A model generated the notes under the pieces. That model was not told the DNA's origin and did no database searches. It worked only from the letters and a program-made list of their open reading frames with translations. Shown piece by piece: positions 52,650 through 61,127 of a DNA stretch of 64,000 nucleotides; the stretch's first letter is position 1; each line of letters opens with the position of its first letter. The DNA is from Erythrobacter sp. YJ-T3-07. Its GTDB lineage: Bacteria > Pseudomonadota > Alphaproteobacteria > Sphingomonadales > Sphingomonadaceae. Made by a program: the position numbers and the translations under genes. The stretch covers positions 1,984,001 through 2,048,000 of the forward strand of contig NZ_JAEAGP010000001.1 of the NCBI RefSeq assembly GCF_015999305.1, in the 5' to 3' direction.

Positions 52650-52877
52650 ATGGCAGCCAAATCGGCCTGCATCATTACCACCAGCAATGAAAACCAGGGC
52701 GCCTACGGCGTGCGCTGCGACACCGACGAGAGCATCTATTTCCCGATCAGCGTGGCCGACGCGCTGGGGCTGGAAGAATTCGACGAGGTCGAGGCAATCA
52801 TGATCCGCAACGACCGAGACGAGCCGAAGTGGAAGGCGATCAAGGCCCGCTATCTGGACGAGGCCGACGCGGACTGA
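52650..52877 (+). CDS. Conserved 75-residue protein of unknown function
   Basis: MAAKSACIITTSNENQGAYG start; acidic (many D/E), with ISVADALGLEEFDEVEAIMIRN in the middle. No family recognised. AAGGAAA ribosome binding site and an own promoter support expression. Its stop faces cobS. Confidence 0.72.
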   Translation: MAAKSACIITTSNENQGAYGVRCDTDESIYFPISVADALGLEEFDEVEAIMIRNDRDEPKWKAIKARYLDEADAD

Positions 52878-52910
52878 GGCGGACGGCCCCAGCCCGGCAG
52901 CGCCGCGCGG

Positions 52911-53897
52911 CTATTGCGCGACGACGCTTTCGGGCAGGTCCGTGCCGAACACGCGCTGGTAGTATTCCGCCACCAGCATCCGCTCAGCTTCGTCGCACTT
53001 GTTGAGGAAGCTGACCCGGAAGGCGAATCCGATATCCTTGAAGATCGCGGTGTTCTGCGCCCAGGTGATGACCGTGCGCGGGCTCATCACAGTGGAGATA
53101 TCGCCGTTCATGAAGCCCTGACGGCTGAGATCCGCGACCTTGACCATGTCGGCGATGGTTTTCTTCTCCATCTCCGGCACCTTGGCGGAAACGATCGTCT
53201 GCTCGGTCTCGGCGGGCAGATAGTTCAGCCCGACGACTACGTTCCAGCGGTCCATCTGGCCCTGGTTGATCTGCTGCGTGCCGTGATACAGCCCGCTGGT
53301 ATCGCCAAGACCGACCGTATTCGCGGTCGCGAACAGACGGAAACCCGGGTTCGGGCGGATCACGCGGTTCTGGTCGAGCAGGGTCAGCTTGCCCTCCGCC
53401 TCCAGCACGCGCTGGATCACGAACATCACGTCGGGCCGGCCCGCGTCGTATTCGTCGAACACCAGCGCGACCGGGTGCTGCAGCGCCCAGGGCAGCAGAC
53501 CTTCGCGGAATTCGGTCACCTGCAGGCCATCGCGCAGCACGATCGCGTCGCGTCCGACTAGGTCGATACGGCTGATATGCGCATCGAGGTTGATGCGCAC
53601 GCATGGCCAGTTCAGCCGCGCTGCGACCTGTTCGATGTGGGTCGATTTGCCGGTGCCGTGATAGCCCTGCACCATCACGCGGCGGTTGAACGCGAAGCCT
53701 GCGAGGATCGCCATCGTCGTGTCCGGATCGAAGACATAGGTCTCGTCCAGATCGGGCACGCGGTCGTCCGCCTTGCTGAAGGCAGGCACCTGCCAGTCAA
53801 TGTCGATCCCGAAGGTCTCGCGCACGTCGACCGTGGTGTCGGTCGCGGCGAGGATGGTGCTTTCGGTCGGATTGAAGGTCTTGTCGTCGCTCATCAT
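52911..53897 (-). CDS. cobS: Cobaltochelatase subunit CobS-like AAA+ ATPase
   Basis: 328 residues. Walker A GYHGTGKS (about residues 78-85), Walker [14 protein letters not shown], and sensor regions [14 protein letters not shown]; ends [16 protein letters not shown]. In aerobic cobalamin synthesis CobS and CobT drive CobN to insert cobalt, but stand-alone CobS is frequent in alphaproteobacteria and its role may differ. No cobT follows here. MM start; the second Met (53894) is equally possible. Confidence 0.88.
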   Translation of the reverse strand: MMSDDKTFNPTESTILAATDTTVDVRETFGIDIDWQVPAFSKADDRVPDLDETYVFDPDTTMAILAGFAFNRRVMVQGYHGTGKSTHIEQVAARLNWPCVRINLDAHISRIDLVGRDAIVLRDGLQVTEFREGLLPWALQHPVALVFDEYDAGRPDVMFVIQRVLEAEGKLTLLDQNRVIRPNPGFRLFATANTVGLGDTSGLYHGTQQINQGQMDRWNVVVGLNYLPAETEQTIVSAKVPEMEKKTIADMVKVADLSRQGFMNGDISTVMSPRTVITWAQNTAIFKDIGFAFRVSFLNKCDEAERMLVAEYYQRVFGTDLPESVVAQ

Positions 53898-53988
53898 CCG
53901 CGGACCTAGAGGTGTTGCGCGGGCCTAGCAAGCGGGCTTTGCGCGATGGATTTCCAAACCCCGGCACCGCTGTATAGTCCTGCACGCA

Positions 53989-54837
53989 ATGCCCGGCCCT
54001 CGCCCCGATCCGCTCGACCCGCTTCGCAATGCGATTGTCCAGCAGGTGCGCGCGGCGTTCAACCAGGGCAAGGTGCCCGAAACCCGTGATCCGCCATCGG
54101 ACGATGCGCTGTTCGCGAAGGATTCGCCGATCCGGATGGTCCACGCGGACGTGATGGGGATGATGATCGGCGGCATTCGCGGGCTGTTCCTGCAGATGCT
54201 GCACCCCGCCGCTTTGCAGGGCGTGCTCGACTATTCGAACTTCCGCGAGGATGCGCAGGGGCGATTCCACCGCACCGCGCAGTTCATCTCCGTGACCACC
54301 TTCGGCCATCGCGACCGCGCGCACGAGGCGATTGCCCGGGTCAACCAGATCCATTGCAAGATCACCGGCACGCTGCCCGACGGCACGCCCTATTCCGCAG
54401 GCGACCCGCGCACGCTGGCCTGGGTCCACATCGCAGAAGCCTCCAGCTTCCTGCAAGGATACCTGCGACACGCCCGGCCCGACATGCCGCGTGCCGAGCA
54501 GGACGAATACTACGCGCAGATGGCGGTTATCGGTCGCGCGCTCCACGCCGATCCGGTGCCAACCAGTGTGGCCGAGGCAGACGCGATCATGCGCGAGTTC
54601 CGGCAGGAACTGACCACCTCGAAGGAAGCACGCGAGATCGCGCAGTTCGTCCTCGCGATCCGCCCGCAGGGCTTTCCGGCGGCGTTGCAGCAGGCGATTG
54701 CGGCTGAGGCGGTAATGCTGCTGCCGCCCTTCGCGCGTTCGATGCTGGGGCTGCACCGCCCCGGCCTCACCGCCCTGCCCGCTCGTGCGACCACCCGCGC
54801 ACTGGGCCGAACCCTGCGCTGGGCGATGCGGCAGTAG
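53989..54837 (+). CDS. MpaB-like oxygenase (DUF2236)
   Basis: 282 residues. MMIGGIRGLFLQMLHPAALQGVLDYSNF, and HRDRAHEAIARVNQIH (family latex clearing/MpaB haem protein pattern), with LAWVHIAEASSFLQGYLRH supplying a haem-binding His candidate. Family members are b-type haem oxygenases or monooxygenases; substrate unknown. Starts 91 bases from cobS, divergent. Confidence 0.8.
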   Translation: MPGPRPDPLDPLRNAIVQQVRAAFNQGKVPETRDPPSDDALFAKDSPIRMVHADVMGMMIGGIRGLFLQMLHPAALQGVLDYSNFREDAQGRFHRTAQFISVTTFGHRDRAHEAIARVNQIHCKITGTLPDGTPYSAGDPRTLAWVHIAEASSFLQGYLRHARPDMPRAEQDEYYAQMAVIGRALHADPVPTSVAEADAIMREFRQELTTSKEAREIAQFVLAIRPQGFPAALQQAIAAEAVMLLPPFARSMLGLHRPGLTALPARATTRALGRTLRWAMRQ

Positions 54838-54842
54838 CGCGT

Positions 54843-55481
54843 TCAGCGGGGCAGGTGGAACAGGTCGACGAAGCGCTCCGCCGCCTTTGCATCCCCCTGG
54901 ACCGTCGCGCCGACCGCGTCTGCGGGCTGCTTGCCGTAGAACACGGCTGCCAGCTGCGGCGCCTGGTCGGCGATGAACACGCTATCCGCGCCGTCGGGTG
55001 CGCCACGCTCTATTGGGAGTTCGCCGTCGGCGAGCCGTGCGACGAAGCTTTCTTCGCCAATCCTGAAACCGAAGGTCGCGGCCCACTGCCCCGCTCTCTT
55101 CCGATCGATCATCGTCCTTAGTGAGATCATGAAGGACACGGCGGACAGCGGCAGCGTGGGATCGTGCAAGGGTGAGGTTGCGGCCCACCGGCCGAGTTCC
55201 TGAATGATCGTCTCCGCGGAATAGCCCCACTCGGTCAGCTCGTAGACCTGCGAAGCGGCAGGCGGCGGCAGCTTGTAACGCGTCAGCACCCCTGCCTCGG
55301 CCAGCGTGGCCAGCCGCTCGGTCAGCACCTTCGCGCTGACGCCCGGCAGGCTCGCCCGGAGATCCGAAAAGCGGCGTGGGCCGAGCATCAGTTCACGCAC
55401 GACCAGCAGCGACCATCGCTCCCCCAGCAGTTCCAGCGCAAACGCGGTCCCGCAGGCATCATCGTACCAGCGACCGTGCAT
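54843..55481 (-). CDS. HxlR family regulator with C-terminal SCP2-like domain
   Basis: 212 residues. N-terminal winged helix with YDDACGTAFALELLGERWSLLVVRELMLGPRRFSDLRASLPGVS, typical HxlR. A C-terminal part of about 100 residues (GFRIGEESFVARLADGELPIERG) resembles sterol-carrier-like domains that may bind a lipophilic ligand. Start at 55481 (MHGRW) is favoured because a palindromic operator lies just upstream; Met codons at 55505 and 55514 are alternatives. Divergent from the VOC operon. Confidence 0.85.
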   Translation of the reverse strand: MHGRWYDDACGTAFALELLGERWSLLVVRELMLGPRRFSDLRASLPGVSAKVLTERLATLAEAGVLTRYKLPPPAASQVYELTEWGYSAETIIQELGRWAATSPLHDPTLPLSAVSFMISLRTMIDRKRAGQWAATFGFRIGEESFVARLADGELPIERGAPDGADSVFIADQAPQLAAVFYGKQPADAVGATVQGDAKAAERFVDLFHLPR

Positions 55482-55484
55482 TTT

Positions 55485-55501
55485 AGTTTCTTTTTGTAAC
55501 T
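55485..55501. promoter_or_regulatory. Candidate HxlR operator
   Basis: AGTTTC-TTTTT-GTAACT is an imperfect palindrome with 6-base arms, a form typical of HxlR-family operators, directly between the HxlR and VOC genes. AT-rich against the GC-rich background. Confidence 0.55.
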
Positions 55502-55570
55502 TCATTGTTGCCATAGGTAATCGCGAGGCACATAAGATGCAACATCGAGTCGCATCCGGGAGACTGCGCC

Positions 55571-56005
55571 GTGAGCAAGAAGATCTTCGTGAACCTGCCC
55601 GTTACCGACGTGGCGCGGTCGAGCGCGTTCTACGCCGCGCTTGGGTTCGAGCAGAACATGCAGTTCAGCAACGAACAGGCCGCCTGCATGGTGTGGAGCG
55701 ATGCGATCCTGGTGATGCTGCTGGACCACGCATTCTACGCGACCTTCACCAGCAAGACGATCATCGACGCAAAAACCACCAGCGGCGCACTGCTGTGCCT
55801 GACCTTCGACGAGAAGGCCGATGTCGATGCGATCCATGCGGCAGCGCGCGACGCCGCGGGGGCGGAACCCCGCCCGATCGAAGATCAGGGCTTCATGTAC
55901 GGTGGCGCCTTCGAGGATCCGGATGGACATACCTGGGAAACGGTCTGGATGGACCCTGCCGCAGCCGCCGACGGTCCGCCCGCCGAAGCCGCTGTCGACG
56001 CCTGA
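55571..56005 (+). CDS. VOC family protein (2)
   Basis: 144 residues. SKKIFVNLPVTDVARSSAFYAALGFEQN is a glyoxalase/bleomycin-resistance fold start; the end GGAFEDPDGHTWETVWM has the conserved DPDGH and a Glu that may bind metal. GTG start. First gene downstream of the HxlR operator, 13 bases before a GST gene. Ala-rich C-terminus. Confidence 0.82.
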   Translation: MSKKIFVNLPVTDVARSSAFYAALGFEQNMQFSNEQAACMVWSDAILVMLLDHAFYATFTSKTIIDAKTTSGALLCLTFDEKADVDAIHAAARDAAGAEPRPIEDQGFMYGGAFEDPDGHTWETVWMDPAAAADGPPAEAAVDA

Positions 56006-56017
56006 GGAGCCGGCGCA

Positions 56018-56701
56018 ATGTCGATGATGAACCCCAACGCCGGGATCGAGATAACGGGCTATCAGTGGGTGCCACCGTTCGCGCGCGGTTTCGTACGCGA
56101 CCTGCGCCCACGCTGGGCTTGCGAGGAAGCGGGTATTCCCTATCGCGAGCGGCTTGCCGATGTGACCGACAAGCCGGACTGGCTGCTCGAGGTGCAACCC
56201 TGGGGCCAGGTCCCGATCATGCGCGATGGCGATATCGTGCTGTTCGAAAGCGGGGCGACCCTGCTCCATCTCGGCGAGAAGAGCGAGGCCCTCCTCCCGC
56301 GCGACTCGCAACAGCGGGCGGACGCGATCTCGTGGCTGCTGGGTGCGTTCAACTCGGTCGAACCCTGGCTGTTCGAATGGACCAACGTCACCGCATTCGC
56401 GCGAGACGAGGAATGGGCCAAGCTTCGCCGCCCGAGCCTGGAGGAATTCATCGCCAAACGCGTCGCCCCGCTCGAAAAACGGCTTGGCGGGCAGGACTGG
56501 CTGAGCGACACCTTCACCATTGCCGATATCGCTATGGTGACCGTGCTGCGAGCCATCGGCGGCAGCCAACTGCTTGCCGACCATCCGGCAACGCAAGCCT
56601 ATGTCGCCCGCGGGGAAGCCCGCCCCGCATTTCAACGGGCAATGTCCGACCAGCTTGCAGCCTTCGACCGTCATGGGCCGCCTGCATCGCAAGGAGAGTG
56701 A
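56018..56701 (+). CDS. Glutathione S-transferase family protein (1)
   Basis: 227 residues. N-terminal thioredoxin-like domain with the VPIM cis-Pro (WGQVPIMRDGD) and ESGATLLHLGEK glutathione-binding pattern; C-terminal helical domain with WLSDTFTIADIAMVTVLR. Start MSMMNPNAG. Likely conjugates glutathione to an electrophile. In the HxlR-regulated run. Confidence 0.85.
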   Translation: MSMMNPNAGIEITGYQWVPPFARGFVRDLRPRWACEEAGIPYRERLADVTDKPDWLLEVQPWGQVPIMRDGDIVLFESGATLLHLGEKSEALLPRDSQQRADAISWLLGAFNSVEPWLFEWTNVTAFARDEEWAKLRRPSLEEFIAKRVAPLEKRLGGQDWLSDTFTIADIAMVTVLRAIGGSQLLADHPATQAYVARGEARPAFQRAMSDQLAAFDRHGPPASQGE

Positions 56702-56703
56702 TC

Positions 56704-57075
56704 ATGTACGTCAATGGATTCATCGTCCCCGTGCCAGCCGGCAACAAGGACGCCTATCTCGAGGTGGCCGAGAAATTCTGGCCGATCGCACGCGACTACG
56801 GCTGCACCGGCCATGTCGAAGCGTGGGAGGCCGACGTCAAAGACGGCGAACACACCGATTTTCGCCGCGCGGTCGATCTCAAGGGAGGCGAAAAGGTCGT
56901 CTTCAGCTGGATGACCTGGCCCGACAAGGTGACCGCGGACGCCGCGCACGACAGGATGATGACGGACGAGCGGATGGAAACCATCTTCGGCGCACCGGAC
57001 GGGAGCGATATGCCTTTCGACGGAAAACGCATGGTGATCGGCGGATTCGAGGTCATGATGCACAAGGAAGCCTGA
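56704..57075 (+). CDS. DUF1428 family protein
   Basis: 123 residues, ferredoxin-like fold (dimeric alpha-beta barrel). MYVNGFIVPVPAGNKDAYLE, and WMTWPDKVTADAAHDRMMTDERM are diagnostic. Biochemical role unknown; members often lie beside glyoxalase/GST genes. Two bases after the GST stop. Confidence 0.88.
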   Translation: MYVNGFIVPVPAGNKDAYLEVAEKFWPIARDYGCTGHVEAWEADVKDGEHTDFRRAVDLKGGEKVVFSWMTWPDKVTADAAHDRMMTDERMETIFGAPDGSDMPFDGKRMVIGGFEVMMHKEA

Positions 57076-57124
57076 GCATGAAGGTGCAAGCCACCCTCGA
57101 TGCATCGCACGATGGAGATTGAGA

Positions 57125-57769
57125 GTGGCCGAATACACGCTCTACACCAATCCGATGAGCCGGGGGCGGATTGCCCGCTGGGCGCTGCACGAGGTGGATG
57201 CGCGCTACGATCAGGTGATCGTCGAATACGGCCCGCGCGAGAGCAAGCCTGCGGCATTCCTGAAAGCCAATCCTATGGCCAAGGTGCCCACGCTGGTTCA
57301 CCACCATGCTGGCCAGGACCACGTGGTCACCGAGTGCGCGGCGATCTGCCACTATCTGGCGGAGATGCACCCGGAGGCCGGGCTGCTGCCCCAGGCCCAC
57401 GAGAAGGCGGACTATTTCCGCTACCTGTTCTTCGTCGCCGGACCGTTTGAGCAGGCGAGCATTTCCCAGCGGATGGGATGGTCGAGCGATGATCCGCAAG
57501 CCCGGCGGATGCTCGGGTTCGGCAGTTTCGAGCTTGCGGTCGATGCGCTGGAAACGATGCTGGCAGGCCGCGACTACGTGTGCGGCGGGCGGTTCACCGC
57601 AGCGGATATCTATGTCGGCGCGCAGGTCGTCTGGGGCGTCGATTTCGACACGCTGCCCCGACGCGACACTTTCCTCGCCTATGCCGAGCGCGTCAAACAA
57701 CGCGTCGCATACCGAATAGCGGACACGATCGACGAAGAGCTGATCGCCGGGCGCGGCCCCCAGGGCTAA
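57125..57769 (+). CDS. Glutathione S-transferase (2)
   Basis: 214 residues. TLYTNPMSRGRIARWALHEV, MAKVPTLV with cis-Pro, and VTECAAICHYLAEMHPE; C-terminal VCGGRFTAADIYVG. I use the GTG at 57125, preceded by GGAG at 7 bases, rather than the TTG at 57119. Ends 4 bases inside the DnaJ gene. Confidence 0.85.
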   Translation: MAEYTLYTNPMSRGRIARWALHEVDARYDQVIVEYGPRESKPAAFLKANPMAKVPTLVHHHAGQDHVVTECAAICHYLAEMHPEAGLLPQAHEKADYFRYLFFVAGPFEQASISQRMGWSSDDPQARRMLGFGSFELAVDALETMLAGRDYVCGGRFTAADIYVGAQVVWGVDFDTLPRRDTFLAYAERVKQRVAYRIADTIDEELIAGRGPQG

Positions 57770-58359
57770 GCGATCGCCGCGCTTTTCCTCAGCAGCAGGT
57801 AGGCCTCCACCACCCGTCTCAGCCGCGTTTCGTGGGTCCGGTCGCCGCCGTTGCGGTCGGGGTGGTAGCGGCGGACGAGTTCGGAATAGCGCTGGCGCAA
57901 CCGCTTGCGATCGGCCTCGATACCGAGGCCCAGCACTTCCAGCGCCTTCGCCTCTTCCTTCGAAAAGCGCCCATCCATCGCCATTTCCGCCTCTCGACGC
58001 GCGCGGCTCTTGATCCCGCCTGCGCGGGCGGAAATCGCGTCGAGCGGGTCGTCGAACTCGCCCCAGCGCGGCATCCCGTCGACCGGACCGCTTGCGCGGA
58101 AGGCAGGCGTCTCGGTCTGCCAGCCAGCGGACGGGGATTGCGCGCGCAGGATTTCTTCCGCGCTCATCCCTTCGAACCAGTCGTACCCGGCATTGAACTC
58201 GCGTATGTGATCGAGGCAGAACCAGCGCCACTGGCCGGGCCCGTCGAAGCTGTTGCCATAGGCGCCGGGCGCGCGAAACTCGCCCGGCTCTTCGCATGTC
58301 GGGTGGGCACAAAGCCTGCCTTGCGCCTCGTGGCGGCCATGGAACCGGGTCTGTCGCAT
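57766..58359 (-). CDS. DnaJ-domain protein
   Basis: 197 residues. The J domain is at the C-terminus: ALEVLGLGIEADRKRLRQRYSELVRRYHPDRNGGD, with the HPD motif that stimulates Hsp70 ATPase. The N-terminus holds a Cys/His-containing unit (LCAHPTCEEPGEFRAP ... FCLDH) that could bind zinc. In alphaproteobacteria this DnaJ often lies between bolA and cobS. Divergent from bolA. Confidence 0.88.
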   Translation of the reverse strand: MRQTRFHGRHEAQGRLCAHPTCEEPGEFRAPGAYGNSFDGPGQWRWFCLDHIREFNAGYDWFEGMSAEEILRAQSPSAGWQTETPAFRASGPVDGMPRWGEFDDPLDAISARAGGIKSRARREAEMAMDGRFSKEEAKALEVLGLGIEADRKRLRQRYSELVRRYHPDRNGGDRTHETRLRRVVEAYLLLRKSAAIA

Positions 58360-58413
58360 AGCGCTTTAGGATGGGCAGCGCAGAGCAAAATTGCAAAGGG
58401 ATCGAACGACAAA

Positions 58414-58692
58414 ATGGCACAATCCGTAGCTGAAGAGATGGAACAGCTGCTGCGCGAGACGTTCTCGCCCACCCAGCTGGAGATTCTCAACGACAGCGCC
58501 AAGCACCGCGGCCACACGGGCGACGACGGCACCGGTGAATCGCATTTCACGATTGTGATCGAGGCACCGGCTTTCGTCGACAAATCGCGGCTCGAACGCC
58601 AGCGGATGGTCAACGCCGCGCTGGGCGATATTCCCGGCGACCGGGTCCACGCGCTGGCGATCAAGGCCACCGCGCCGAGCCATCCGGGCTGA
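58414..58692 (+). CDS. bolA: BolA family protein
   Basis: 92 residues. HFTIVIEAPAFVDKSRLERQRMVNAAL, with the invariant His in GESHF and in the final VHALAIKATAP, matches BolA. Works with monothiol glutaredoxins on Fe-S homeostasis. The start at 58414 follows family length; the frame is open far upstream. Confidence 0.92.
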   Translation: MAQSVAEEMEQLLRETFSPTQLEILNDSAKHRGHTGDDGTGESHFTIVIEAPAFVDKSRLERQRMVNAALGDIPGDRVHALAIKATAPSHPG

Positions 58693-58697
58693 GCGCG

Positions 58698-59405
58698 ATG
58701 GCATATGATCTGTGGTACTGGCCGGGCATCCAGGGGCGCGGCGAATTCGTAAGGCTCGCGCTCGAAGCGGCGGGCGTGGACTATCGCGATCGCGCGCGGA
58801 GCGATGGCGTGGAGGCTTTGGTCGACGATCTGGACCAGCGCAGCGGTATCCGCCCCTACGCCCCGCCATACCTCGTCGATGGCGATTTCTGCATCGCGCA
58901 GGTGGCGCATATTCTGGCATGGGCGGGTGACAAGCACGGCTTTGGCGCTGGCGATCAGGCCGGTGATCTCCAGCTTATCATGCTGCAGCTGACCATTAGC
59001 GACATCGTTGCCGAAGCGCACAATGTCCATCACCCGGTCGCAGGCGACCTCTATTACGAGGACCAGAAGGATGCGGCGGCGCGCGCGGCGGACAATTTCC
59101 GCGAGCAGCGCATCCCCAAATTCTTCCGCTATTTCGACGATGCGCTGTCGGCGAATGACGGCCCCTTCGTTCTCGGCGACAGGTGGAGCCATGTCGACAC
59201 CTCGCTGTTCCAGCTGGTCGAGGGGCTGCGCTATGCCTTCCCGCAGCGCATGAAGGCGATCGAGGGCGGTTATCCGAAACTGATCGCCTGCCACGACGCG
59301 GTGGCTGAGCTTGATGGCATCAAGGACTATCTTGCATCAAAGCGCCGGCTGGCGTTCAATGAGGATGGCATCTTCCGCCACTATCCGGAGCTCGACGCAG
59401 CATGA
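58698..59405 (+). CDS. Glutathione S-transferase family protein (3)
   Basis: 235 residues. YDLWYWPGIQGRGEFVRLALEAAG with the catalytic Tyr, PPYLVDGDFCIAQVAHILAWAG, and a helical domain (HVDTSLFQLVEGLRYAFP). Close to sigma/mu-type. Overlaps the pirin gene by 4 bases and follows bolA by 5. Confidence 0.85.
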   Translation: MAYDLWYWPGIQGRGEFVRLALEAAGVDYRDRARSDGVEALVDDLDQRSGIRPYAPPYLVDGDFCIAQVAHILAWAGDKHGFGAGDQAGDLQLIMLQLTISDIVAEAHNVHHPVAGDLYYEDQKDAAARAADNFREQRIPKFFRYFDDALSANDGPFVLGDRWSHVDTSLFQLVEGLRYAFPQRMKAIEGGYPKLIACHDAVAELDGIKDYLASKRRLAFNEDGIFRHYPELDAA

Positions 59406-60295
59406 TCGGCGGCCCCATCGAAGCGACCATCACCCCGACCAATCACGACCTCGGCGATTTCGAGGTGCGGCGCGCGCTGCCATCCAAGCAGCGCCGGATG
59501 GTCGGCCCGTTCATCTTCGTCGACGAGTTCGGCCCGGCGCATCTGCCGCCGGGCGGCGGGATGGACGTGCGCCCGCACCCGCACATCAACCTCGCCACGG
59601 TGACCTGGCTGTTCGAGGGCGCAATCGACCATCGCGACAGCATCGGCACCTTCTCCACCATCCGCCCCGGCACGGTGAACCTGATGACCGCCGGAAGCGG
59701 CATTGTTCATTCGGAGCGTTCGCCCGAAAGCGAGCGCGGCGGCGGCCCGCGCATGTTCGGGATGCAGACATGGCTCGCCCTGCCCGATGGTCGCGAGGAG
59801 ATCGATCCTGCGTTCGAGGCAGTCGAGGACCTGCCGGTGATCGAGGATGCGGGCGCCCGCGCGATCGTCATCATGGGCGACCTATGGGGCGAACGGGCCT
59901 CCACCACGACCTATGCCGACACGATCTATGCCGAAATCGTGCTCGCTCCCGGAGGCCAGATTCCGATCGAAACCCCGTCGGACGAGCGCGCTCTGATGGT
60001 GGTCGATGGCGAAGCGACCATCGATGGCGAAGAGCTGCCTCTCTACACGCTGGTCGTCCTCAAACCCGGCGATGCGCCGCTCCTCAGGTCGGAGAAAGGC
60101 GGGCGGGTGATGCTGCTTGGCGGGGAGAGCTTTGCAACCAAGCGGCACGTGTTCTGGAACTTCGTCAGCTCGGATCGCGAGCGGATCAACCAGGCCAAGG
60201 AAGACTGGCGCGAAGGCCGCTTCCCCAAGGTGCCCGGCGACGAGGATGAGTGGATCCCGCTGCCGGACAAGCCCAAGACCGTGACCTATCCCTGA
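59402..60295 (+). CDS. Pirin family protein
   Basis: 297 residues, two cupin domains. Metal ligands in the N-terminal cupin: RPHPHINLATVTWLFEGAIDHRDS, and GIVHSERSPE. Bacterial pirins can act as quercetin 2,3-dioxygenases or regulators. The C-terminal pirin domain includes LLGGESFATKRHVFWNFVSS. ATGA coupling with the GST. Confidence 0.9.
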   Translation: MIGGPIEATITPTNHDLGDFEVRRALPSKQRRMVGPFIFVDEFGPAHLPPGGGMDVRPHPHINLATVTWLFEGAIDHRDSIGTFSTIRPGTVNLMTAGSGIVHSERSPESERGGGPRMFGMQTWLALPDGREEIDPAFEAVEDLPVIEDAGARAIVIMGDLWGERASTTTYADTIYAEIVLAPGGQIPIETPSDERALMVVDGEATIDGEELPLYTLVVLKPGDAPLLRSEKGGRVMLLGGESFATKRHVFWNFVSSDRERINQAKEDWREGRFPKVPGDEDEWIPLPDKPKTVTYP

Positions 60296-60305
60296 AGGAA
60301 GAATC

Positions 60306-61127
60306 ATGAGCGACGTTTACGCCGGCAAGGTCGGCTGGATCACCGGTGCATCCTCCGGCATCGGCGCGGCGCTGGCGCGGGCCTTGTCGGGCGAAGGGAT
60401 GCACGTGATCCTGTCGGGCCGCGACGAAGCGCGGCTGGCCGAGGTGGCGCAGGATTGCGAGACCGAGACGCTGCTGCTGCCCTTCGACGTGCGTGACGAG
60501 GATGCGATGCACGCCGCCACCGAGAAGGCGATCGAATGGCGCGGCGGGGTCGACCTGTTCGTCGCCAATGCGGGCATCTCGCAACGCAGCCGCGCGACGC
60601 AGACCGCGATGCAGGTCTATCGCGACATCATCGATATCGATCTGACCGCGCAGATCGCCGCGACGCAGGCACTGCTGCCGCATTTTGCCGACCGCGGGAG
60701 CGGGCATCTGGTGTTCGTCTCGTCGGTCGCGGGCAAGATCGGTATTCCGCTGCGCACCGCCTATTGCGCCGCCAAGCATGGCCTGGTCGGTTATGCCGAC
60801 GCGCTGCGCGCCGAACTTTCGCAAACGGGCGTGTCGGTGCATGTCGCGTGCCCCGGATCGGTCGCGACCAATGTCAGCCGCAACGCGCTGAGCGCCGATG
60901 GCTCGCCACGTGGACGCAGCGACAGCGTGATCGATAACGGGATGCCCGCCGACGAAGCAGCGCGCCGCATCCTCGACGGTGTGGCCAGCGGCGAGCGCGA
61001 GATCATCGTCGCGCGCGGCGGCGAGAGCAGCTGGGGCGAACAGCGCCGGACGCCAGACGCGCTGTTCGATCAGGTCGCGGCGATGGTCGCCAATGGCTAC
61101 ATGGACAAGATCGAGGGTGAGGGATGA
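60306..61127 (+). CDS. Short-chain dehydrogenase/reductase
   Basis: 273 residues. Rossmann Gly motif GASSGIG (residues 14-20), NAG (88-90), and a catalytic S139/Y153/K157 (YCAAKHG). NAD(P)-dependent oxidoreductase, substrate unknown; like DHRS7-type enzymes. Overlaps the next gene (ATGA). Confidence 0.88.
   Translation: MSDVYAGKVGWITGASSGIGAALARALSGEGMHVILSGRDEARLAEVAQDCETETLLLPFDVRDEDAMHAATEKAIEWRGGVDLFVANAGISQRSRATQTAMQVYRDIIDIDLTAQIAATQALLPHFADRGSGHLVFVSSVAGKIGIPLRTAYCAAKHGLVGYADALRAELSQTGVSVHVACPGSVATNVSRNALSADGSPRGRSDSVIDNGMPADEAARRILDGVASGEREIIVARGGESSWGEQRRTPDALFDQVAAMVANGYMDKIEGEG

Noticed and set aside
57078..57122. 14-codon ORF MKVQATLDASHDGD between DUF1428 and GST genes
   Set aside because: Very short, no good own ribosome binding site, and it probably just covers the leader of the GST gene.
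57580..58413. 370-residue frame ending in BolA
   Set aside because: The upstream part is antisense to the DnaJ gene; BolA is 92 residues from 58414.
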